Positions 5,487 to 12,567 of a stretch of DNA of 12,567 nt are shown here, in pieces. Position 1 is the first letter of the stretch. Each line of letters opens with the position of its first letter. Under the pieces are notes generated by a model, which did not search any database, was not told where the DNA came from, and saw nothing but the letters and a program-made list of their open reading frames with translations. This stretch comes from Candidatus Krumholzibacteriia bacterium (GTDB lineage Bacteria; Krumholzibacteriota; Krumholzibacteriia; LZORAL124-64-63). The position numbers and the translations under genes are program-made. Location: the NCBI GenBank assembly GCA_014859985.1, contig JACZKN010000109.1:1-12567 (forward strand), written 5' to 3'.

Positions 5487-6269
5487 ATGAAGACCATCCT
5501 GGCGGTGGTGGCGATCCTGGCGGCCGGCCTGGCGGCGGCGGCCCCGGCGGCCCTGGTCGAGCAGACGGTCACCTACGAGCACGCGGGCACGACCCTGGAG
5601 GGCCTGCTGGTCTACGACGACGCCCTCGAGGGCCAGCGTCCGGGCGTCCTGGTGGTCCACCAGTGGCTGGGCCTGACGGACAACGAGCGCATGCGCGCCC
5701 GCATGCTGGCCGAGCTGGGCTACGTGGCCCTCGCGGCCGACGTCTACGGCCAGGGCGTGCGCCCGGCCAACGTAGAGGAGGCCCAGGCCGAGGCGGGCAA
5801 GTACTACGGCGACCGCGCCCTTTTCCGGGGGCGCCTGCAGGCCGGCCTGGCGCAGCTGAAGGCCCTGGCCCTGGTGGACCCGGACAAGGTGGCGGCCGTC
5901 GGCTACTGCTTCGGCGGCGGCGGCGTGCTCGAGCTGGCCCGCAGCGGCGCCGATCTGGCCGGGGTGGTCAGCTTCCACGGCAGCCTGGACTCGCCCCTGC
6001 CGGCGGGGCCGGGCGGCGTTAAGGCCGCCGTCCTGGTCTGCCACGGGGCGGTCGACCCCTACGTCAAGCCCGAGGCTGTGCAGGGCTTCGTCCAGGAGAT
6101 GGAGACGGCCGGCGCGGACTACCAGCTGATCATGTACGCGGGCGCGGTGCACGCCTTCACGCAGAAGGGCGCCGGCGACGATCCGTCCCGGGGCGCGGCC
6201 TACGACGCGGCGGCGGACCGGCGCTCGTGGCGGCACATGCAGGACTTCTTCGCCGAGATCTTAGAGTAG
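5487..6269 (+). CDS. Secreted dienelactone-hydrolase-family alpha/beta hydrolase (260 aa)
   Basis: An alpha/beta hydrolase of the dienelactone hydrolase (DLH) family, whose members cleave ester or lactone bonds. The catalytic triad is visible: Cys141 in the nucleophile elbow GYCFGGG, Asp190 in HGAVDPYV and His222 in AVHAFT. The family's HQWLGL segment (58-63) and the LAADVYGQG stretch (82-90) are also present. Unlike classical cytosolic DLH, it begins with a signal peptide (about residues 1-19, alanine-rich), so it probably acts in the periplasm. The ATG at 5487 has AGGGAGG (5475-5481) five bases upstream. The gene stands alone, divergent from the P-loop gene and convergent with sdhB. Exported DLH-like proteins are common but mostly uncharacterised, so the substrate should not be assumed to be dienelactone. 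Confidence 0.9.
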   Translation: MKTILAVVAILAAGLAAAAPAALVEQTVTYEHAGTTLEGLLVYDDALEGQRPGVLVVHQWLGLTDNERMRARMLAELGYVALAADVYGQGVRPANVEEAQAEAGKYYGDRALFRGRLQAGLAQLKALALVDPDKVAAVGYCFGGGGVLELARSGADLAGVVSFHGSLDSPLPAGPGGVKAAVLVCHGAVDPYVKPEAVQGFVQEMETAGADYQLIMYAGAVHAFTQKGAGDDPSRGAAYDAAADRRSWRHMQDFFAEILE

Positions 6270-6288
6270 GCCCGGCAGCGCGGCAGCA

Positions 6289-6320
6289 GGAAGGGCGCGG
6301 CCCCGCGGCCGCGCCCTTCT
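6289..6320. terminator. GC hairpin between convergent hydrolase and sdhB genes
   Basis: GAAGGGCGCGGCC pairs perfectly with GGCCGCGCCCTTC around a CCGC loop (13 bp, plus an outer G-T pair). It lies 20 bases past the hydrolase stop and 20 bases past the sdhB stop on the other strand, so it can serve both. The plus-side flank is T-containing (TCTCCTTG); there is no long T-run. Confidence 0.7.
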
Positions 6321-6339
6321 CCTTGCCGTCACCGCGCCC

Positions 6340-7101
6340 CTAGTCCCCCTTGAGCGCCCCCCGCATGTACTCCCGCCGCATCAGCGCGATGTTCTCGATG
6401 GAGATCTCCTTGGGGCAGACCGCCTCGCACTCGCCGTGGTTGGAGCAGTCGCCGAAGCCCTCCTGGTCCATCTGCGCCACCATGGCCAGGGCCCGCCGCC
6501 CGCGCTCGAGCCCGCCCTGGGGCAGGCGGGACAGCTGGCTGATCTTGGCGCTGACGAACAGCGAGGCCGAGGCGTTGGGGCAGGCCGCCACGCAGGCGCC
6601 GCAGCCGATGCAGGACGCGACGTCCATGGCCTTGTCGGCGTAGTACTTCGAGACCGGCACCGCGTTGCCATCGGGGGCCGAGCCCACGTTGGCCGACACG
6701 TAGCCGCCCTGCTGCTGGATGCGGTCGAACGCGGTGCGGTCGACCACCAGGTCCTTGATGACGGGGAAGGGCCCCGCGCGGAACGGCTCGACGGTGATGG
6801 TCTCGCCGTCCTTGAACCCGCGCATGCGCACCTCGCAGGTGGTCGTCGCGGCGTGGGGCCCGTGGGCCGTGCCCTTGATCACCAGGCCGCAGGTGCCGCA
6901 GATGCCCTCGCGGCAGTCGCTGTCGAACTCGACTGCCTCTTCGCCCTTCTTCACCAGATCCTCGTTCAGGATGTCGAGCATCTCGAGGAAGGACATCGCC
7001 GGCTGGATGTTCTGCACCGTGTAGTCGACGAACTTCCCGGTCTTGGCGCCCCGGGCCTGCCGCCAGATCTTCAGGTGGATGGTCATACCCTTGTCGCTCA
7101 T
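6340..7101 (-). CDS. sdhB: Succinate dehydrogenase/fumarate reductase iron-sulfur subunit
   Basis: The electron-wire subunit of complex II, carrying three iron-sulfur clusters from the flavin to the quinone site on the cytoplasmic face. All ligands are visible: Cys63, 68, 71 and 89 for [2Fe-2S] (DCREGICGTC); Cys164, 167, 170 and 229 for [4Fe-4S] (CIGCGACVAACP, plus the last CP); and Cys174, 219 and 225 for [3Fe-4S]. The 219/225/229 spacing equals that of E. coli SdhB 206/212/216. Length is 253 aa. The start is the ATG at 7101, six bases after GAGGAAGG (7115-7108). An in-frame TTG at 7107 is too close to that site. It follows sdhA by 13 bases and ends the operon at a shared hairpin. The CSNHGECEAVCPKEISIENI segment resembles Bacteroidota-type enzymes. 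Confidence 0.97.
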   Translation of the reverse strand: MSDKGMTIHLKIWRQARGAKTGKFVDYTVQNIQPAMSFLEMLDILNEDLVKKGEEAVEFDSDCREGICGTCGLVIKGTAHGPHAATTTCEVRMRGFKDGETITVEPFRAGPFPVIKDLVVDRTAFDRIQQQGGYVSANVGSAPDGNAVPVSKYYADKAMDVASCIGCGACVAACPNASASLFVSAKISQLSRLPQGGLERGRRALAMVAQMDQEGFGDCSNHGECEAVCPKEISIENIALMRREYMRGALKGD

Positions 7102-7114
7102 GGCCAACCTTCCT

Positions 7115-9043
<1,929 letters not shown>

Positions 9044-9044
9044 C

Positions 9045-9740
9045 CTAGTGACCTCCCGGCTGGGTCAGGTGCATGTAGATGGGCAGGATGATGTACCCGA
9101 CGGCGATCACCACGGCCACCACCCGGGCCAGGTTCTCCAGGAGCGGCAGGTACCGGTCGTTGGCCCAGCCCAGGGACTGGAAGGCGCTCCAGAAACCGTG
9201 CCGCAGGTGCAGGCCCAGCAGGATCATGGAGACCACCGTGAAGATCACGAAGCCCAGGCTGGCGAAGACCTCGTCCACCACCTTGTACAGGTCCTTGTAG
9301 CCGTGCTCGTCCAGGGTGTGCGGGTTGCCGCCGTTGAACTTGAACAGGAAGATGTGGCCGATGATAAAGACCAGCAGGATGGCCCCGGTGTAGATCATCG
9401 ACCTGGAAGCGAGGCTCTTGCGGCTCTTGCCGCCCGCGTCGCGGGAGTACTTGTAGCCCGCCTGCCGCGCCTTGCGTTTGTCCGTCCAGGCCACCGTCAC
9501 GGCGCTGACGATGTGGAAGAGGAACACGGCGATGATGTAGACCTCGAAGGCGTAGATCAGCCAGCCATGCGCCGCGGTCTCCAGGAAGTGGGCGTAGCTG
9601 TTGAAGGCGTTGGGGCCGATCAGGAGGGTGAGGTTGCCCAGCAGATGCACGCAGACGAACCCGAACAGGGCCAGCCCCGTGATGCCGGTGATCACCTTCT
9701 TGCCGACCGAAGACCAGGCGATCGAGCCGAGGGAAGCCAT
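9045..9740 (-). CDS. sdhC: Succinate dehydrogenase cytochrome b subunit, type B single anchor (231 aa)
   Basis: The membrane anchor of complex II. A single ~230-residue protein with five hydrophobic helices (about 15-40, 62-86, 116-137, 157-181, 203-225) replaces the SdhC/SdhD pair, as in Bacillus and Wolinella. Likely axial ligands for two hemes are His32, His76, His129 and His178, one on each of the first four helices, with spacing close to Wolinella FrdC. It carries electrons to menaquinone or another quinone within the membrane. The ATG at 9740 follows AGGAGAG (9755-9749) by eight bases. A signal-like upstream extension is not needed. It is the first gene of the sdhCAB operon, and a 134-base intergenic region upstream holds its likely promoter. 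No sdhD exists downstream, as expected for this type. Confidence 0.95.
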   Translation of the reverse strand: MASLGSIAWSSVGKKVITGITGLALFGFVCVHLLGNLTLLIGPNAFNSYAHFLETAAHGWLIYAFEVYIIAVFLFHIVSAVTVAWTDKRKARQAGYKYSRDAGGKSRKSLASRSMIYTGAILLVFIIGHIFLFKFNGGNPHTLDEHGYKDLYKVVDEVFASLGFVIFTVVSMILLGLHLRHGFWSAFQSLGWANDRYLPLLENLARVVAVVIAVGYIILPIYMHLTQPGGH

Positions 9741-9797
9741 GGATGGCACTCTCCTGGGTGGTGAGCCGGGAAGAGACATGCGAACGTGCGAAATTAG

Positions 9798-9826
9798 AAC
9801 ATAATCGCCGGCCGGGGGCAGTACAA
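9798..9826 (-). promoter_or_regulatory. Candidate promoter of sdhCAB
   Basis: On the minus strand TTGTAC (9826-9821, 3 of 6 to consensus) and TATGTT (9803-9798, 4 of 6) are 17 bases apart. The start would be near 9791, about 50 bases before the sdhC ATG. It lies in the AT-richest stretch of the window. The match is modest and other -10-like words (TCTAAT) are near, so the exact site is uncertain. Confidence 0.35.
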
Positions 9827-9853
9827 AATTTGACAGGCAGATCCTAAATCCAT

Positions 9854-9870
9854 ACAGGATAAATACCTGT
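9854..9870. repeat. Inverted repeat ACAGG-N7-CCTGT upstream of sdhCAB
   Basis: A symmetric 17-base element with 5-base arms and an all-AT centre (ATAAATA). It sits 5 bases beyond the stop of the M20 gene and about 28 bases upstream of the candidate sdh -35. A second overlapping pair, ATCCT (9841-9845) and AGGAT (9856-9860), is also present. It could be an operator for a dimeric regulator or a weak hairpin ending the upstream operon. Confidence 0.35.
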
Positions 9871-9874
9871 TGGT

Positions 9875-11023
9875 TTAACCCGCGGCCAGGGCCCGGTGCG
9901 CCAACGCGGCCATGACCGCGACCCCCGGCTCCAGCAGCGCGTCGGGGAAATCGTAGCGTTCGGCGTGCAGGGCCGGCTGCTGCCGGCCGGCGCCCAGGCC
10001 GAACATCGCGCCCCGGCCCAGGGCCGCCAGGACGCCGAAGTCCTCGGACCAGCGGAAGGGACTCTCGTCCGGCGCGTCGACCGTCAGCCCCGCGGCCTTG
10101 GCCGCGTCGGTCACCAGCGCCGCCGCCTGCGGGTCGTTCCAGGTGACGGGGAACTCCTCCGACCAGGCCAAGGTGCAGTCCAGCCCGTGGGTCCGGGCCA
10201 GGCGCCCGGCCAGGGCCGCGGCCTCCTGCTTGAGGCGCTCCAGCACCCCGCCGTCGGCCGCCCGCAGGGTGGCCGCCACCTCGGCGTCGCCCGGGGTGGT
10301 GCCGAACCGGGGCGAACCCAGCCGCGCGTGCACCACCGTCACCAGGCACAGCTCGTTATGCCGTTCGAAGGGGATCGGCAGGCAGGCCAGGCCGGTCACC
10401 AGGTCGGCCATGGCCCGGTCCGGGCTGCGGCCCTGCTCGGGGTAGGCCGCGTGGCTGGTGGCCCCGACCAGGCGGACGGTCAGGCCGGCGCTGCCGGCGC
10501 AGAAGGCGCCCGCGCGCACCAGCACCGTCCCGCGGGGGTAGCCGGGCAGGTTGTGCAGGGCGAAGAGCCAGGCGGGCTCGAGGGCCCTGAAGCGAGGGTC
10601 GGCGGCGACCCGGGCTGCTCCCTCGCCCGTCTCCTCGGCCGGCTGGAACAGCAGCACCACCCGGCCGCGCCCGGGCGGGCGGGCCGCCAATTCCCGCGCC
10701 ACTCCCAACAGGATGGCCATGTGCCCGTCGTGGCCACACTTGTGGGCACAGCCGGCGGTGCGCGAGGCGTGGCCCAGGTCGATGGTCTCGGGGATGGGCA
10801 GCGCGTCCAGCTCGGCCCGCAGCACCACGGTGGGTCCGGGCGCCGCGTCCGGCGCGCCGAACACCGCGGCCACCCCGTGGCCGCCCAGGCCGGTCAGCAA
10901 ACGGCTGGGCGCCCACACCCGCAGGGTCTCTGCCACCCACGCAGCAGTCGCGGTCTCGGCGCCCGACGGCTCGGCCAACCTGTGCAGGTGCCGGCGCAAC
11001 TGGGCCAGATCGGGCGCGCTCAT
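9875..11023 (-). CDS. M20D-family metallo-amidohydrolase (aminoacylase/N-acyl-amino-acid hydrolase type, 382 aa)
   Basis: A cytosolic di-metal amidohydrolase of the M20D group (relatives: IAA-amino acid hydrolases, AbgA/AbgB, hippurate hydrolase), which cleaves amide bonds of N-acyl or N-aryl amino acids. Metal ligands can be placed: Cys96 and His98 in HKCGHDGH, Glu130/Glu131 in FQPAEETGEGA, His157 in ALHNLPG, and His353 in LHAERYDF. The dimerisation/lid domain begins near GLTVRLVGATSHAAYP (180-195), with the usual S-H-A-A-x-P. Length is typical. There is no signal peptide. The ATG at 11023 overlaps the upstream hydrolase's TGA by 4 bases (ATGA), so the two are translationally coupled. It is the last gene of its operon. 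Substrate is not predictable; possible ones include acyl- or peptidyl-amino acids released by its secreted partner. Confidence 0.92.
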   Translation of the reverse strand: MSAPDLAQLRRHLHRLAEPSGAETATAAWVAETLRVWAPSRLLTGLGGHGVAAVFGAPDAAPGPTVVLRAELDALPIPETIDLGHASRTAGCAHKCGHDGHMAILLGVARELAARPPGRGRVVLLFQPAEETGEGAARVAADPRFRALEPAWLFALHNLPGYPRGTVLVRAGAFCAGSAGLTVRLVGATSHAAYPEQGRSPDRAMADLVTGLACLPIPFERHNELCLVTVVHARLGSPRFGTTPGDAEVAATLRAADGGVLERLKQEAAALAGRLARTHGLDCTLAWSEEFPVTWNDPQAAALVTDAAKAAGLTVDAPDESPFRWSEDFGVLAALGRGAMFGLGAGRQQPALHAERYDFPDALLEPGVAVMAALAHRALAAG

Positions 11024-12120
11024 CGTCCGGCCACCGCCGCGGTCAGCTTCCCAGCCAGCACCTGGCCCCGGGCGGCGAAGTGGTCGTTGCTGCAGCCGGC
11101 CACCGTCAGGTCCAGGTCCGGCACGTGGAAGGCGAAGGTGTTCCAGAAGCCGGTGTGGCCCCAGGCCCGGAGCCCGGCCAACTCGACGCGGAACAGGCCC
11201 AGACGGTAGCCGGGGGCGCCCCGGCCGGTCATGCCCGCCAGCGTGGCGGGCTCCTGCAGCACCTGCCCCTGCAGAAGCAGCCGCATGAACCAGGCCAGGT
11301 CCCGGGCGTCGGTCAGCAGGCCGCCGCCGCCGTACAGGTCGAGGCTGGGGTGCCAGCCGGTGGCGTCGTGCTCGCCGTAGTACTGCCGGCAGCGCGGTCC
11401 GGCGGCGCCCGGGGCGTCCTCGAAGATCTCCCACCAGGTGGAGTCCAGGCCCAGCCGCCCGTAGTCCAGCAGCCGGTGCACCGCCTGGCCGAGGTTCTGG
11501 CCCGTCAGGTCCTCGACGATGCCGCCCAGCAGGATGTACCCGGTGTCCGAGTACGAAAACGTGTCGCCCGGCGCGGCCACCGGATCGCCCCATTCCATGC
11601 ACAGGCGCACCTGTTCGTCCGCCCGCCAGACCCGCTGCGGGTCGGCCAGGATCGCCTCGGCGTAGCGGGGATCGGCCGGATGCTCGAACAGCCCGGCGGT
11701 GTGGCTGAGCACCTGGGCCAGGGTGATGCGCTCCAGGTCGTAGCCGTCGTCCCTGAGCAGGGCCGCGCGCCCGGGGTCGAGGTGGCGCGCCAGGGGATCG
11801 TCCAAGCCCAGCCGGCCCTGCTCCACCAGGCGCAGCACCGCCGCCGCCTGGTAGGTCTTGGTGTTGCTGGCGATGCGGAAGGTGTGGGCCGCGGTCAGTG
11901 GTTCGCTGCCGGCGCGGTCGGACGTCCCCAGCACGAAGGTGCTGTCCAGGCCGGCCGGGGGACAGACCACGTGCACCAGCAGGCCGGGCGCCGACAAGTT
12001 GGCGGCGTGCCAGGCGGCCAGGGTGTCCTGCAGGGCCGTCGCCAGGTCCGCGGCCGCGGGCCGGGGCGCGCCCGCCAGCGATACCAGGACAGCGGCCAGC
12101 AAGAGACGGCGCGGGTTCAT
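11020..12120 (-). CDS. Secreted serine hydrolase, class C beta-lactamase/D,D-peptidase (S12) fold (366 aa)
   Basis: A periplasmic or surface serine hydrolase of the beta-lactamase-related S12 family. It has an N-terminal signal peptide (MNPRRLLLAAVLVSLAGA..., cut near residue 24). The three family motifs are present in order: Ser85-N-T-Lys88 (nucleophile and general base), Tyr190-Ser-Asp192 (usually Y-x-N) and His322-Thr-Gly324 (usually K-T-G; HTG is common in the esterase/D-aminopeptidase branches). SHTAGL (139-144) is another family word. The Asp and His variants argue against a true beta-lactamase and favour a peptidase or esterase. The ATG at 12120 overlaps the methyltransferase stop by 4 bases (ATGA), and its stop overlaps the M20 start in the same way. 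This tight three-gene coupling suggests related tasks, perhaps trimming of peptides or acyl-amino acids outside followed by cytosolic hydrolysis. Confidence 0.9.
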   Translation of the reverse strand: MNPRRLLLAAVLVSLAGAPRPAAADLATALQDTLAAWHAANLSAPGLLVHVVCPPAGLDSTFVLGTSDRAGSEPLTAAHTFRIASNTKTYQAAAVLRLVEQGRLGLDDPLARHLDPGRAALLRDDGYDLERITLAQVLSHTAGLFEHPADPRYAEAILADPQRVWRADEQVRLCMEWGDPVAAPGDTFSYSDTGYILLGGIVEDLTGQNLGQAVHRLLDYGRLGLDSTWWEIFEDAPGAAGPRCRQYYGEHDATGWHPSLDLYGGGGLLTDARDLAWFMRLLLQGQVLQEPATLAGMTGRGAPGYRLGLFRVELAGLRAWGHTGFWNTFAFHVPDLDLTVAGCSNDHFAARGQVLAGKLTAAVAGR

Positions 12121-12567
12121 GACGGCTCCTTGTCAAGGCGCACCAGCCAGGCCGCGGGCAGGGCCGGACTGGTCAGGTGCTCCTCGTCGAGGCTGTTGAG
12201 GTAGGCGCCGACCCGGGCGGCGTCGGCACTGCGGCCGGCCAGGTTGGCGAAGTGGTGCATCATGGTCACCGTGAAGGCGGTGCCCACGGCGCCGTGGGGA
12301 CGCAGGTCCACGGCCAGGCCCCGGCGCCGGGCGTAGGCTCGCACGGCGTCCAGGTCCGGCAGGCCGCACTCCAGGTGCTCGCGGGCCCAGCCGGCGCCCG
12401 TCAGTTCCACGGCCAGGCGCAGGCGCGCCGGCACGTGCTGCTGCTGGGCCCCTTCGCCGCGGCCACCAGCTTGTCCAGGAAGGCGTCCCGCCCGGCGGCG
12501 GGGATGTGCTCGAGCACGTGGCAGGCGCACACCACGTCGGCGCTTGCGGGCGGCACGGGCAGCGCCA
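12117..12567 (-). pseudogene. Class I SAM-dependent methyltransferase, 5'-truncated by window and apparently frameshifted
   Basis: Reading from the window edge, the first frame (codons from 12565) gives SADVVCACHVLEHIPAAGRD and then FLDKLVAAAKG. This is the post-motif II signature of Methyltransf_11-type enzymes. That frame then degenerates and stops at 12401. The next frame carries the plausible continuation, from about QQQHVPARLRLAVELTGAG through HLECGLPDLDAV (the GLPD word is typical after the central sheet) to the TGA at 12117. Restoring one base near the GGGG run (minus strand, 12452-12449) would join the two frames into one chain. This is either a real one-base loss, a sequencing error, or less likely a programmed -1 shift. 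The stop overlaps the serine hydrolase ATG (ATGA). The SAM-binding N-terminus and the start lie outside the window, and the substrate is unknown. Confidence 0.7.

Noticed and set aside
4104..6236. 710-codon open frame on the minus strand spanning the P-loop gene and the hydrolase
   Set aside because: It crosses two genes and two intergenic regions, is low-complexity Arg/Pro/Ala-rich, and overlaps proteins with clear motifs on both strands.
7102..7107. TTG at 7107 as the sdhB start
   Set aside because: The Shine-Dalgarno GAGGAAGG abuts it; the ATG at 7101 has proper spacing.
9830..9858. Perfect TTGACA on the plus strand (9830-9835) with TACAGG 17 bases later
   Set aside because: No plus-strand gene follows in the window and the -10 match is poor, so it is probably chance in an AT-rich patch; an antisense transcript cannot be excluded.
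9896..12204. Long plus-strand open frames opposite the M20 and serine hydrolase genes
   Set aside because: Antisense shadows; the minus-strand proteins have full catalytic motifs and ATGA-coupled starts.
12449..12454. Programmed -1 frameshift in the methyltransferase
   Set aside because: The sequence G-GGG-CCC does not allow full re-pairing of the A-site tRNA, and no such mechanism is known to me for this family; mutation or read error is simpler.

Overview
The window is very GC-rich (by eye about two thirds G+C or more, not computed) and densely coded, with short gaps, 4-base stop/start overlaps and frequent GTG starts. Three things point to a Gram-negative-type bacterium of the wider FCB neighbourhood: a one-anchor (type B) succinate dehydrogenase whose subunits look like the Bacteroidota version, many secreted small proteins, and GC-only hairpins between genes. 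Lineages such as Gemmatimonadota, Eisenbacteria or Krumholzibacteriota would fit, but this placement is an inference. I see no tRNA, rRNA, CRISPR array, insertion sequence or phage gene.

Layout. (1) Bases 1-2554, plus strand: a probable operon holding the end of a PLP-dependent serine/threonine dehydratase, a secreted lipocalin-like protein, a FadM-type acyl-CoA thioesterase and an Nramp-related transporter. The last two each start with a GTG inside the preceding stop codon. A 20-base perfect palindrome ends this block and serves the convergent gene as well. (2) Bases 2580-5281, minus strand: a secreted six-cysteine protein of unknown function, a secreted protein with a TonB-C-like domain, and a P-loop protein of unrecognised family. 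An 11-G run (11 C on the coding strand) sits in the putative promoter of the first of these. (3) Bases 5487-6269, plus strand: a secreted dienelactone-hydrolase-family enzyme, divergent from the P-loop gene, ending in a hairpin shared with sdhB. (4) Bases 6340-9740, minus strand: sdhC-sdhA-sdhB, encoding the whole complex II. (5) Bases 9875-12567, minus strand: a tightly coupled operon of a class I methyltransferase (cut by the window edge and apparently frameshifted), a secreted serine beta-lactamase/D,D-peptidase-fold hydrolase and a cytosolic M20D amidohydrolase.

How the genes work together. SdhCAB couples succinate oxidation, or fumarate reduction, to the quinone pool. FadM removes dead-end acyl-CoAs. 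The S12-like hydrolase and M20 amidohydrolase could form an outside-then-inside route for breaking amide bonds. The two secreted hypotheticals and the dienelactone-hydrolase-like protein belong to the envelope. I found no clear novel multi-gene system. The most interesting items are the Nramp relative lacking the canonical metal-binding motif, the homopolymer run in a promoter, the TonB-C-like domain in an unusual protein layout, and the unknown P-loop protein.
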